Part shown: positions 7,735 through 14,509 of the stretch, piece after piece
Position numbering within the stretch: the stretch's first letter is position 1
How the letters are laid out: every line of letters begins with the position of its first letter
Assembly: GCA_003278545.1 (NCBI GenBank)
Contig: QCEF01000008.1
Coordinates: forward strand, 1-48,406
Direction: 5' to 3'
Source of the DNA: Prochlorococcus sp. AG-355-N16
Lineage (GTDB): Bacteria; Cyanobacteriota; Cyanobacteriia; PCC-6307; Cyanobiaceae
DNA: 48,406 nucleotides
Notes under the pieces: generated by a model
What the model was told of the DNA's origin: nothing
Databases searched by the model: none
Seen by the model: only the letters and a program-made list of their open reading frames with translations
Position numbers and translations under genes: made by a program

Positions 7735-8037
7735 CTATTTAAACCAACCTTTTTTCTTTGGTTTAATCTCTTCTTTGATAACTTCTTTTTTTCTCCCAAA
7801 TAATCCCTTTTTTTGGACTGTTAAATTCTCTTCAACAGGTTTAGATTTTCTGTTAAATAAGCCTTTTTTAGATTCTTTTCTAATTGGTTCTTTTGCTTTG
7901 GAAATATTTGTTTTTTTAGGATTTAATTTTGAATTTTTAGGTTTGCTATCTGCGAATAAAGTTTGATAAACAAAAAAACCAAAAACAGCAAAGAAGCCTA
8001 ATGCCTGTACTAGAGCAGTTCCCAGATTATCAAACAT
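7735..8037 (-). CDS. membrane-anchored basic protein with three KKG(L/W)F repeats (100 aa)
   Basis: Residues 1-30 form one membrane helix (LVQALGFFAVFGFFVYQTLF). The rest is a Lys-rich, low-complexity tail with three related units: KKGLFNRK at 57-64, KKGLFGRK at 76-83 and KKKGWFK at 94-100. The units are separated by acidic linkers (VEEN, VIKEE) at 18-19 residue spacing. No family recognised. The tail looks like a repeated linear binding motif displayed from the membrane. The start codon directly follows the stop of 8038-8223, so the two genes are adjacent and cotranscribed. Confidence 0.55.
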   Translation of the reverse strand: MFDNLGTALVQALGFFAVFGFFVYQTLFADSKPKNSKLNPKKTNISKAKEPIRKESKKGLFNRKSKPVEENLTVQKKGLFGRKKEVIKEEIKPKKKGWFK

Positions 8038-8223
8038 TTAGGCCTCAACTTTGTATAGTGATTCTTTTTCTTTCGTATCTATACATTTTTTATCATCAGA
8101 CAAGCATTCAATTTCTGCCTTCTTCTCAGTATGAGAACTGCAGCCACCTGCATTTGCTTTAGATATTGAAAATGAAAAAAGTATCCCTAAAATTAAGGCA
8201 CAGGAGGTGTTAATAGGTTTCAT
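8038..8223 (-). CDS. small secreted Cys-containing protein with GGCxxH motif (61 aa)
   Basis: The start at 8223 (MKPINTSCALILGILFSFSI) gives a proper signal peptide ending in KANA; an upstream ATG at 8259 would add 12 residues and spoil it. The predicted mature part starts GGCSSH and has further Cys residues in ECLSDDKKC. The pattern resembles the protein at 21896-22117. Extracytoplasmic metal binding or disulphide formation is possible but unproven. Confidence 0.5.
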   Translation of the reverse strand: MKPINTSCALILGILFSFSISKANAGGCSSHTEKKAEIECLSDDKKCIDTKEKESLYKVEA

Positions 8224-8308
8224 AAGTTTTATTTTTATTATGGAAAAATATTTTTGCAATTGCGAAGATAATCTTCTCTTCTGCTAAATGTATCCCGTTT
8301 TTATCTAT

Positions 8309-8488
8309 CTATTTGTAGTAATTTACTAAATCGATAATTAATATTGCTAGTAATGAAAAACCTAAAATGAAAGGTAAATAAGGATATTTATTTAAAATTT
8401 TGTTTAGTTGATTTTTAGATGTTTGTTTTTCCTTATTCTTCTCTCTAGGTGGTAAGCCTAATTCTTCCCTTCTCTTAGCTTCTCCCAT
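8309..8488 (-). CDS. DUF2839-like small membrane protein (59 aa)
   Basis: ATG at 8488 to TAG at 8309. MGEAKRREELGLPPREKNKE matches the MGEAKRR-x-x-LGLPPR start characteristic of DUF2839-type cyanobacterial small proteins. It is followed by a polar linker and one C-terminal membrane helix (YLPFILGFSLLAILIIDLV). Function unknown. Confidence 0.55.
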   Translation of the reverse strand: MGEAKRREELGLPPREKNKEKQTSKNQLNKILNKYPYLPFILGFSLLAILIIDLVNYYK

Positions 8489-8516
8489 AATTTTTTAATC
8501 TAAGTAAGACTATTTT

Positions 8517-8540
8517 ATACACTTAGCAAATGTAGTGTAT
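8517..8540. promoter_or_regulatory. inverted repeat in a divergent promoter region
   Basis: ATACACT at 8517-8523 and AGTGTAT at 8534-8540 form a perfect 7-bp inverted repeat with a 10-nt spacer. It lies in the 126-bp gap between the divergent genes at 8488 (minus) and 8615 (plus). The position and two-half-site geometry fit a dimeric repressor or activator operator. It is not a NtcA (GTA-N8-TAC) or Zur site. Support is one occurrence only. Confidence 0.3.
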
Positions 8541-8614
8541 TGTTCTAGATTTAAATTATTAACGGTTAATTTAGTTTAAATTTTGGATATATTAAAAATA
8601 CATAAAAAAATTAC

Positions 8615-8722
8615 ATGATAGAAGTAGTTTGGTCAGTAAATTTAATGATTGCAATTCTGATTATTGGTGTTGCCTGGGTTCTTTATTACATATTTACATA
8701 TGATCAAAAATTTACTTCCTAG
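8615..8722 (+). CDS. small single-span membrane peptide (35 aa)
   Basis: ATG at 8615 encodes MIEVVWSVNLMIAILIIGVA followed by WVLYYIFTYDQKFTS. It is essentially one membrane helix with a short polar tail. It ends 4 bp before the Nif11-like gene and is probably cotranscribed with it. Small single-helix proteins like this are often subunits of thylakoid complexes, but no known subunit is recognised. Confidence 0.4.
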   Translation: MIEVVWSVNLMIAILIIGVAWVLYYIFTYDQKFTS

Positions 8723-8726
8723 ATAA

Positions 8727-8909
8727 ATGTCAGATAAAGATCTAAGTAATTTTCTAAAAAAAATAGAGCAACTTAATCAAATTGCTGAGCTAATAAAAAA
8801 TAATCCTAGTAAAAAGTTATCCCTTTCAAAATGCAAGAATCATGATGAAGTAATTAGATTAACCACTGAATGGGGTTTTGATATTGGTAAAAGGTGGGGC
8901 GAATATTAA
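8727..8909 (+). CDS. Nif11-domain peptide (60 aa)
   Basis: MSDKDLSNFLKKIEQLNQIA followed by a helix and ending HDEVIRLTTEWGFDIGKRWG EY fits the Nif11 leader domain (S-x-x-x-L-x-x-F-L-x-x-x, then P/A-x-x-x-E-x-x-x-L-A-x-x-x-G-F). The domain serves as the leader of lanthipeptide precursors (prochlorosins) and as a stand-alone protein. Here no GG/GA cleavage site or Cys/Ser/Thr-rich core follows, and no LanM-type enzyme is in the window. A free-standing, non-peptide-product version is therefore more likely. Confidence 0.6.
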   Translation: MSDKDLSNFLKKIEQLNQIAELIKNNPSKKLSLSKCKNHDEVIRLTTEWGFDIGKRWGEY

Positions 8910-8994
8910 TTGATTTTATTACCAGCATTATTAAAATTGCCATCATCTTCAAATTAAATTCCTAAGATAAATTAGTATTTCTTGTATTGGAGTT

Positions 8995-9765
8995 ATGAAA
9001 GAAATTGGAGAGATAAAGTCAAATATATATAAAATAGCTGCAGTTACAGATAGAGGGCAAAGATTAAATAAACTAATTTCTCCTTTGTATGAAGAAAAAG
9101 CTAATGAAATGGATGAATTGATTGATGCTCTTAAAGACTTTAGTTTTGAAATATCAGAAAAATCATTGTCTGGAGAGTGGGAATTGATTTTTTCTAATGT
9201 TGAATTATTTCGAAGTTCTCCTTTCTTCCTTGCTATTGAAAAGGCATTAAATGATAAATTTAAAAGTAATCTTTTTTTTAAATTACATCAATTGCAAGTA
9301 GGATCCTTTGGCATATCAACTATTGGGAGAATTGCTCAAAAGATTGATTTTGACAAAAAAGAATTTATATCTACTTTTGACACTACAATATTTGGGCTCA
9401 CAACAATTCCTATCTTAGGTTGGTTCAAACTATTGCCTACTTTTGGTGGAAGAGTAATAACTCTTGCAAGTGATTTAGTTTTAAGAAATAATTTACTTGA
9501 TATGAACTTACAAAAGACAAAAGTTTCCAAAGTTGATGGGCTTAATAAGATTCCATTATTTAGTGAATTACTTATGGATAGATGGTATCCAGTTAAAGAG
9601 GTATGGAATAAGTTACCTTGGAATAAAGAATCGCCAAATTGCCAAGTTTCAATTATATATCTGGACGATGAAATGAGAATTATGCAGGATATGTATGGGT
9701 CTATTTTTATTTATATAAGACCTTCAATTTCCTTGTTGAATTCAAATACAATCTCTAATAATTAA
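8995..9765 (+). CDS. PAP/fibrillin family protein (256 aa)
   Basis: Contains the family strand SGEWELIFSNVELFRSSPFF (about residues 60-79). A hydrophobic middle region (FGLTTIPILGWFKLLPTFGG) and the C-terminal IYLDDEMRIMQDMYGSIFIY correspond to the family's diagnostic end. An N-terminal helical region of about 55 residues precedes the barrel. Probably thylakoid-lipid associated. It is distinct from the shorter copy at 6023-6565, so this window carries two divergent family members. Confidence 0.85.
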   Translation: MKEIGEIKSNIYKIAAVTDRGQRLNKLISPLYEEKANEMDELIDALKDFSFEISEKSLSGEWELIFSNVELFRSSPFFLAIEKALNDKFKSNLFFKLHQLQVGSFGISTIGRIAQKIDFDKKEFISTFDTTIFGLTTIPILGWFKLLPTFGGRVITLASDLVLRNNLLDMNLQKTKVSKVDGLNKIPLFSELLMDRWYPVKEVWNKLPWNKESPNCQVSIIYLDDEMRIMQDMYGSIFIYIRPSISLLNSNTISNN

Positions 9766-9871
9766 TTAAAACACTGAATAATATTTTTGTAATTTATATA
9801 ATGAATCCATTAAAAATTTATTTTAAAGATTAATTAATAAAAACATCTCACATCTTAAATACAAATAGGTT

Positions 9872-10210
9872 ATGTTCATAGTGAACATTTTTTTATTATA
9901 CTTAAATCAAGAAAAAAATTCAGTTGTTAGAGGAATATTCCTAATAGGAAGTTGGGGCTTAGGTCTTGACAGATTCTACGAAGGAGATAAAAAAGGTGGT
10001 TTTTTATCAATTATTGGTTGGAGTATCACATTTTTTAGCTTTATCTTTTTTAAATGTTCAGGTTATGAATATGTTGAAGGTGTGAAAAATTATTCAGGTT
10101 ATTCCCCTAACCCTTTAATAGTATTACCCATACTGGCAGGAGCATATGGTGGCTTTTTAATAATTAAGAAGGCATTTAGATTAGCAAAGCAATTTGAGAA
10201 TGCTGAATAA
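9872..10210 (+). CDS. TM2-domain-like membrane protein (112 aa)
   Basis: GIFLIGSWGLGLDRFYEGDK at residues 21-40 followed by GGFLSIIGWSITFF resembles the TM2 domain signature (G-x-x-G-x-x-R-F-Y-x-G-x-x-x-x-G). A third hydrophobic stretch follows at IVLPILAGAYGGFLII. TM2 proteins are of unknown biochemical role. The start could also be later in the N-terminal hydrophobic stretch (MFIVNIFLLYLN). Confidence 0.6.
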   Translation: MFIVNIFLLYLNQEKNSVVRGIFLIGSWGLGLDRFYEGDKKGGFLSIIGWSITFFSFIFFKCSGYEYVEGVKNYSGYSPNPLIVLPILAGAYGGFLIIKKAFRLAKQFENAE

Positions 10211-10228
10211 TACTAGCTGCAAGTAAAT

Positions 10229-10390
10229 TCAAGATAATAATCCAGATCCTTTCAAATAAAATTTAAATAAAAGAATTACAAAAAGGTTTACTATTGCTAA
10301 GGCTACTAAACCATTTCTGTTTTTTACATCTAATTTCTTAACTAAATTAGAAAGATAAACTACCGGATTTTCTGGCTCTTTATTATCCAA
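10229..10390 (-). CDS. small membrane protein with TTG start (53 aa)
   Basis: Read from a TTG at 10390, since an in-frame stop lies shortly upstream and no ATG is available. The product begins MDNKEPENPVVYLSNLVKKL, then DVKNRNGLVALAIVNLF and a hydrophobic segment to the C-terminus GSGLLS. The N-terminal half is polar and helical, the C-terminal half a single membrane helix. No family recognised. The TTG start lowers confidence. Confidence 0.4.
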   Translation of the reverse strand: MDNKEPENPVVYLSNLVKKLDVKNRNGLVALAIVNLFVILLFKFYLKGSGLLS

Positions 10391-10484
10391 ATTTTTTAAA
10401 TATTAATTTGACAAGAAAATATCACAGTTTCATTTGAAGAATCAAAATTGTAAAGATGAATATCTAAAAGGGAATAAATAATTT

Positions 10485-10859
10485 CTAACCCATAATTCCT
10501 GCATTTCTTAAAAACGCTTTGCCCATATTGCCAATTACAAAAAATAGAGACAAGTTAATTAAAAGGATTATTAATAATGCCAACATTTTATAGTTTGGAT
10601 TAGTTGAAATGCCATCAAATCCATTATTAAGAAATCTTTTAAAAAGTGATTTGTCAATTTTTAGTTTTTGTTGCGCAGAATCAAGTTTTACTTTTTCCTC
10701 TGAAGAATCTTGATTACTTGCTTTCTCTAGAAATTCTGTAAATGCCTTAACATTTTCTTCTTTTTTATTCCCCTCATTAAGATCTTTATTGTCTTCGTTC
10801 AAATTGGGGGACGATTCGATTGAATTATTTTCCTCAGGATTAAGTTTTGAATCTTCCAA
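10485..10859 (-). CDS. acidic tail-anchored hypothetical protein (124 aa)
   Basis: The first 60 residues are highly acidic and Asn/Glu-rich (ESSPNLNEDNKDLNEGNKKE). A basic stretch follows (IDKSLFKRFLNNGF), then one membrane helix (MLALLIILLINLSLFFVIG) near the C-terminus, ending FLRNAGIMG. The arrangement suggests a membrane-anchored protein with an unstructured cytoplasmic arm. No family recognised. Confidence 0.5.
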   Translation of the reverse strand: MEDSKLNPEENNSIESSPNLNEDNKDLNEGNKKEENVKAFTEFLEKASNQDSSEEKVKLDSAQQKLKIDKSLFKRFLNNGFDGISTNPNYKMLALLIILLINLSLFFVIGNMGKAFLRNAGIMG

Positions 10860-10892
10860 ATTAGTAGTAAATGCTAGGAGTATATTACACCA

Positions 10893-10928
10893 TAAAAAAA
10901 ACCCACTCGATCAAGTGAAGAGAGGGTT
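10893..10928 (-). terminator. hairpin plus U-run on the minus strand
   Basis: Read on the minus strand, AACCC, then CACT-TGATCG-AGTG, then GGGTT followed by eight T gives a stem-loop with a T-run, the form of a rho-independent terminator. It lies just upstream of the minus-strand gene 10485-10859 and has no minus-strand gene before it. It therefore ends either an unannotated short minus transcript from about 11.0 kb or an attenuated leader. Confidence 0.45.
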
Positions 10929-11040
10929 AGCTAAGGTTAAAGTTCTTTTTTTAAATAATAATTTATTTTAATTAAATTTGCGGTTGTAACATAATGAAGT
11001 TTTAGTTTAGATTATATTCAAGGTGATTTTTTTCGTACAC

Positions 11041-11247
11041 ATGTTAGATGCGAATACTAAAAAAGCATGTAAAGATGATTCCTCAATAAGAGAAATTAAA
11101 ATTAGAAATATAGAACATGCTATTGAACAAGCAGAATTGATGATAAAAGAATCAAAAATGAGCCAAGAAGAGTTAATCTTCTTAAAAAGAAAAATATCGG
11201 ACTCAAGACAAGATTTAGAGTTACTTTATTTAATGAAAATTCAATGA
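11041..11247 (+). CDS. small helical hypothetical protein (68 aa)
   Basis: The start at 11041 (MLDANTKKACKDDSSIREIK) is preferred over a GTG/ATG further upstream whose leader is hydrophobic and unlike the rest. Two long amphipathic helices follow, IEHAIEQAELMIKESK and EELIFLKRKISDSRQDLELL, consistent with a helical hairpin or coiled coil. Function unknown. Confidence 0.45.
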   Translation: MLDANTKKACKDDSSIREIKIRNIEHAIEQAELMIKESKMSQEELIFLKRKISDSRQDLELLYLMKIQ

Positions 11248-11362
11248 ATATAGATTTGTTAATCTTTAAAAGGATTTAATTTTTGCAAAGAAAATTAATT
11301 TGTATATTTGAAGACTTATAAAGTTTAAAGGGAATGTAATTATTTGTAAAAAGGTCCTAGTT

Positions 11363-11464
11363 ATGTCTAAAAATAATCTATATATACCTTTAAAAATTGT
11401 TCCATACATTTTCATTTCAATTACTGCTATTGCAATAACAGCAGCGACATATGTAATTACTTAG
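11363..11464 (+). CDS. small single-span membrane peptide (33 aa)
   Basis: ATG at 11363 encodes MSKNNLYIPLKIVPYIFISI then TAIAITAATYVIT, one membrane helix rich in Ile, Thr and Ala. No known photosystem or cytochrome small subunit is recognised. The reading frame is short, so chance cannot be excluded. Confidence 0.35.
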   Translation: MSKNNLYIPLKIVPYIFISITAIAITAATYVIT

Positions 11465-11528
11465 TTCTATCTGCTATGTAAAGTTTTTAGATATTAAATA
11501 AATTAAAATATTTGTATTAACTAATAAT

Positions 11529-11768
11529 ATGAATAAAGTCAAAATAGCAATTTTTACAATATCAATAGTCATTTCTCTTATTGGAATTAAAAAATTAATT
11601 TATATAAATCAAGTTAAAGATTTAAAAAACAAAGAAGAATCATTTTTAAATAAATCTATAAGTGTTTTAAATGAATGCTTCGATCTAGAAAATAAAAACA
11701 AAAGAACTCTTAATAAATCAATTGAATTAATTGAGTATTGCTTAGAGGAATATGGATATAAAAACTGA
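11529..11768 (+). CDS. hypothetical protein with N-terminal membrane anchor (79 aa)
   Basis: Residues 1-24 (MNKVKIAIFTISIVISLIGI) form a signal anchor. The remainder is a helical, charged region with three Cys-free Lys/Asn stretches and ends ELIEYCLEEYGYKN. Two Cys residues (NECFDL and EYCLEE) are 30 or so residues apart. No family recognised. Confidence 0.45.
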   Translation: MNKVKIAIFTISIVISLIGIKKLIYINQVKDLKNKEESFLNKSISVLNECFDLENKNKRTLNKSIELIEYCLEEYGYKN

Positions 11769-11892
11769 TTTCAAAACTTGAATGATGAATTTCCTTAATA
11801 CTCCACTAATATGCAAATAAAAAATTTTCTAATCAATAATCTTGTTATGTTCCATAATTTTTTATTAATAATATTTTCCTAATTTTTTAAAA

Positions 11893-12300
11893 ATGACTAA
11901 AGTGAAATGTTCTTATTTAGGAAATTTAAACTGTGAGGCTATTCATCTACAATCTGGAAGTCTTATTAGAACGGATGCACCACTAGATCACTGTGGCAAA
12001 GGTGAAAGTTTTTCCCCAACTGATTTATTAGCAACATCTCTAGGTACTTGCCTTTTAACCATTATGGCAATCAAAGCTAAACCGAAAGGATTTGATTTGA
12101 AAGGCATATATTTAAATATTGAAAAACTAATGACACAAAATAGCGAGAGGAAGATAAAAGAACTAATAATAGATATTTTTATACCAGAGAGCACCTCTAA
12201 TGATACTATTGATTTTTTGAAAAAAGCTTCCAAAGAATGTCCAGTTACAAGAAATTTATCTCAAGAAATAGATATTAAAATTAATTGGCATTATAAATAA
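11893..12300 (+). CDS. OsmC/Ohr-family peroxiredoxin-like protein
   Basis: 135 residues. The family's two redox cysteines are in place: Cys53 in LATSLGTCLLT and Cys116 in KECPVTRNL. SPTDLLATSLGTC is the diagnostic central helix start, and the N-terminal strand region with TDAP is typical of the YhfA-like branch. OsmC proteins reduce organic hydroperoxides with thiol donors. There is no redox-linked neighbour, and the exact substrate is not predictable. Confidence 0.88.
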   Translation: MTKVKCSYLGNLNCEAIHLQSGSLIRTDAPLDHCGKGESFSPTDLLATSLGTCLLTIMAIKAKPKGFDLKGIYLNIEKLMTQNSERKIKELIIDIFIPESTSNDTIDFLKKASKECPVTRNLSQEIDIKINWHYK

Positions 12301-12329
12301 ATCTCAAACATAGTAATTACAAAAACATA

Positions 12330-12449
12330 ATGAAATACTTTATTGGAATAGTTATTCTTTTATTTGGAATATATATAATGACAGACTTGGCATTAAAGAC
12401 TAGGTATACAAGAAAAAGACTTTCAAAAGGAAAAAAACAAAACTTATAA
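12330..12449 (+). CDS. small membrane peptide with basic tail (39 aa)
   Basis: ATG at 12330 encodes MKYFIGIVILLFGIYIMTDL then a strongly basic tail (KTRYTRKRLSKGKKQNL). One N-terminal membrane helix with a positive cytoplasmic end. It lies 29 bp after the OsmC gene on the same strand. No family recognised. Confidence 0.4.
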   Translation: MKYFIGIVILLFGIYIMTDLALKTRYTRKRLSKGKKQNL

Positions 12450-12515
12450 ATTTTAATATTGCAGATTAAGCGAATAGATTTATTTTTGTACCAACAATTT
12501 AGGTATATTTTAGTT

Positions 12516-12836
12516 TTATTTTTTTACTATTTTTTGATCAATCAAACTAATCAAAGGGATAATAAAATTTACATTTATTCCAACAGTGCACCATGTATAA
12601 ATAATAAGAAAAAATATTTTTATAAATAAATTAGAGGGCAAGGTGAAAAATATTTTGAAAAACCCTCCAATGAATAATATCAATATTAAAATTTGAAAAA
12701 GACCTTTAATTGTCCATTTAAGTCCATTTTTTTTAATGTTTATATAAAACCAGAAAAAAACAAAACTAGATAACAATAAATATATAAAATTTATGATCAT
12801 CTTTTTGAGAGAATCTAATAAAATTGCCGTTATCAA
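12516..12836 (-). CDS. hypothetical integral membrane protein (106 aa)
   Basis: About three hydrophobic segments (MIINFIYLLLSSFVFFWFYI, a central ILILILFIGGFFKIFF, and a C-terminal IFFLIIYTWCTVGIN) separated by short polar loops. No family recognised. A 12-bp palindrome, TGATAATTATCA, lies 8 bp upstream of its start but is shorter than a Zur or Fur box. Confidence 0.45.
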   Translation of the reverse strand: MITAILLDSLKKMIINFIYLLLSSFVFFWFYINIKKNGLKWTIKGLFQILILILFIGGFFKIFFTLPSNLFIKIFFLIIYTWCTVGINVNFIIPLISLIDQKIVKK

Positions 12837-12931
12837 GGCATGATGATAATTATCACTTTTTTATCTGCTAATTTTTTTTAAAAATCGAAAAGTTATACAA
12901 AAAACAATAAAAAAATTATTTTTTTTACTTT

Positions 12932-13321
12932 TTATCTTAAAAATATTTTCGATTTTAGTAAATCAACTCTTTTTTGATTCACTCCCAAATCACTTTCTCC
13001 AACTCTTGATTCTGATCTTATTGTTAAAATGTTTGATTCAGGTAGAAAGGATACTTCTAAGTCGTCTACATACTTCATCCATTTACTGGTAGCCTCAGCA
13101 TGAAGATAATCGCCATCAATTTCTACAATCTCAGTTCTTGGAGTGCTTTCAATAAATGATTTAATCTCTTCAAAAGGTTTCTGAATATTGTTAACCTCCC
13201 ATTCTTCTCGTACACAATGCGCAATCTCTACACAAGGTTTAAGTTCTACATGTGAGGCAAATGATGAAGAAGGGAATAAAAAGCTTGAACAAATTAAAAT
13301 TGCTAAAAAAAGTATTTTCAT
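12932..13321 (-). CDS. secreted DUF1499 family protein
   Basis: 129 residues with a signal peptide (MKILFLAILICSSFLFPSSS, cleavage near FAS). The mature part fits DUF1499: an N-terminal Cys pair (KPCVEIAHCV), TPRTEIVEIDGDYLHAEATS, then MKYVDDLEVSFLPESN and IRSESRVGESDLGVN, the family's conserved end. Predicted to be lumenal or periplasmic. The molecular role of the family is unknown. Confidence 0.82.
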   Translation of the reverse strand: MKILFLAILICSSFLFPSSSFASHVELKPCVEIAHCVREEWEVNNIQKPFEEIKSFIESTPRTEIVEIDGDYLHAEATSKWMKYVDDLEVSFLPESNILTIRSESRVGESDLGVNQKRVDLLKSKIFLR

Positions 13322-13453
13322 TAACAGAAAAATTTAACAAGCCATAATCTAACGAATTAAATTACTAATTTGTTAATGACTTTTCTAATTATTTTGGAAG
13401 AAAGCATATATGTTTTTATATTCAGGATTTAATATGTATTTCTAATAAATCCC

Positions 13454-13485
13454 AAAAAAAAGATCCCTCAGAGAGAGATCTTTTT
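13454..13485 (-). terminator. strong hairpin terminator
   Basis: AAAAAGATC (13457-13465) and GATCTTTTT (13477-13485) form a 9-bp stem with an 11-nt loop. On the minus strand it is followed by a run of eight T, making it a strong rho-independent terminator for a minus-strand transcript. On the plus strand the T-run is five. No annotated minus-strand gene lies immediately upstream, so an unannotated RNA from the interval 13486-13630 is possible. Confidence 0.6.
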
Positions 13486-13619
13486 AAAATTGATTCATAT
13501 CAAGTGTTACCTAGTTTCCACTGAAATAAATCAATTCCTCCTACACACAAAACTAATATCACACCTAAATTCAAAAATTGTAATGTCAAATAGACCTCTA
13601 TCTTAACTGTCACATCGCA

Positions 13620-13700
13620 AAAAACACAAAGTACTCAACCATTTCGGTCGAGTACTTTTAAAATTATCAGAAAAAAATGTGTGAGGAGTTTCTGATGTAT
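13620..13700 (-). ncRNA. candidate Yfr1-like small RNA
   Basis: The minus strand carries the Yfr1 seed ACTCCTCACACA (plus 13678-13689), identical over 12 nt to the motif in yfr1 at 41619-41630. It sits in the apical loop of an 8-bp stem (ATCAGAAA/TTTCTGAT, 13666-13696). It is followed by a terminator-like hairpin (AAAGTACTC/GAGTACTTT, 13628-13658) with a broken T-run. The order motif, A/U-rich linker, 3' hairpin is that of Yfr1. Alternatively a plus-strand transcript would carry the exact complement and be a Yfr1 target. Neither has been shown. The ends given are approximate. No other gene is visible in 13322-13770. Confidence 0.4.
13628..13658 (-). terminator. terminator-like hairpin
   Basis: A 9-bp perfect stem (AAAGTACTC with GAGTACTTT), extended by ACC/GGT past one mismatch, with loop ATTTC. 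On the minus strand it is followed by GTGTTTTTTG, on the plus strand by TTTTA. It could end a transcript in either direction; the minus direction has the longer T-run. Confidence 0.5.
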
Positions 13701-13770
13701 TAAATTTACTCCGTAGGTAATTTAAAAGGCTACAGTATAAATTACTAATTATTTAAATCTTTCAGAAAAA

Positions 13771-13959
13771 TTGGGCGTTGATGAAAAGAATAATCAAAAA
13801 CATAAAAAATTCATGAAAAGCATTCTCAAAAAAATCATTTTTATTGTTTCGGCAATTGCTCTTTTTTCAGTAATACTGGGTGTTGTCAAATATTCGCTAT
13901 CTTATATTGAAAATAATCCCGAAAAATACTTACCTACACAAAAGCAAGACAAAAATTAA
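13771..13959 (+). CDS. small single-span membrane protein (62 aa)
   Basis: Read from a TTG at 13771 (MGVDEKNNQKHKK); an ATG at 13813 would give a 48-residue product, MKSILKKIIFIVSAIALFSV, and is a strong alternative. One membrane helix follows, then IENNPEKYLPTQKQDKN. Upstream (13686-13770) lies the Yfr1-complementary sequence on this same strand, which would be in the 5' leader if transcription starts before 13678. Confidence 0.4.
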   Translation: MGVDEKNNQKHKKFMKSILKKIIFIVSAIALFSVILGVVKYSLSYIENNPEKYLPTQKQDKN

Positions 13960-14024
13960 GTATAAATTCACTTCAAAAAATCTATAAAGTATTTTAAATA
14001 TGTTCTACATAAAAAGCTTGAGTC

Positions 14025-14168
14025 ATGAAAATCAAAAATACTTCGGTTCTTAATCAGAATAATAATCATTTAAGTCAATTTAAAAATAAGCATAAATATC
14101 AAATACTTGAAAATTACTGGAAGAAAAGAAAGAAAGAATGTGAAAAAAATCTTTCAAAATTTTGCTAA
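14025..14168 (+). CDS. small basic hypothetical protein (47 aa)
   Basis: ATG at 14025 encodes MKIKNTSVLNQNNNHLSQFK then KNKHKYQILENYWKKRKKEC and a final KNLSKFC. Asn/Lys-rich, no membrane segment. It ends 9 bp before the next gene on the same strand. No family recognised. Confidence 0.35.
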   Translation: MKIKNTSVLNQNNNHLSQFKNKHKYQILENYWKKRKKECEKNLSKFC

Positions 14169-14177
14169 CCGATAATT

Positions 14178-14426
14178 ATGAATTTTATTTTTTCTTTTTT
14201 ATTAGCATCTGTAATGTGGGTACAAGTTCCACAATGGGAAGCTGACTGGTCAAAATGTGCTGTAGATGTTCCCGACTCATCATGTCACTGGTACGTAGCT
14301 GCACCCGATAATACTTTTGGGGAAGGATTTAATTGGGAAAACGCTCCTTGGTTTGATGCTAATGGATTACAGGACGTAGCTAAGATTGAGAAAAAATCTG
14401 TAGTAGAAAAACTTCAAAATAACTAA
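14178..14426 (+). CDS. small secreted hypothetical protein (82 aa)
   Basis: A short hydrophobic N-terminus (MNFIFSFLLASVMWVQV) followed by a Trp-rich mature part: PQWEADWSKCAVDVPDSSCHW, NWENAPWFDANG, and a charged C-terminus. Two Cys residues ten apart could form a disulphide. Tryptophan content is high for its size. No family recognised. Confidence 0.5.
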   Translation: MNFIFSFLLASVMWVQVPQWEADWSKCAVDVPDSSCHWYVAAPDNTFGEGFNWENAPWFDANGLQDVAKIEKKSVVEKLQNN

Positions 14427-14509
14427 AGTTTCTATTTCATCAATTAACTTTTAAAAGTATTTAAATCTGGTTGCTTAGAAGTTAACTTTTGATTAATTAA
14501 AAAATTTTT

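Noticed and set aside
7522-7966. Open frames on the plus strand opposite the small minus-strand genes
   Set aside because: They lie over better-supported genes on the other strand and have no motif or coding pattern of their own.
10789-10971. Plus-strand frame of 60 codons across the start of the 10485-10859 gene
   Set aside because: It overlaps the N-terminus of a better gene and runs through the terminator hairpin; no family resemblance.
12844-12855. TGATAATTATCA palindrome upstream of the membrane protein at 12516-12836, also found inside the coding sequence at 21842-21853
   Set aside because: It lacks the central bases of a Zur or Fur box, and the same 12-mer occurs inside an unrelated gene, so chance in AT-rich DNA is likely.
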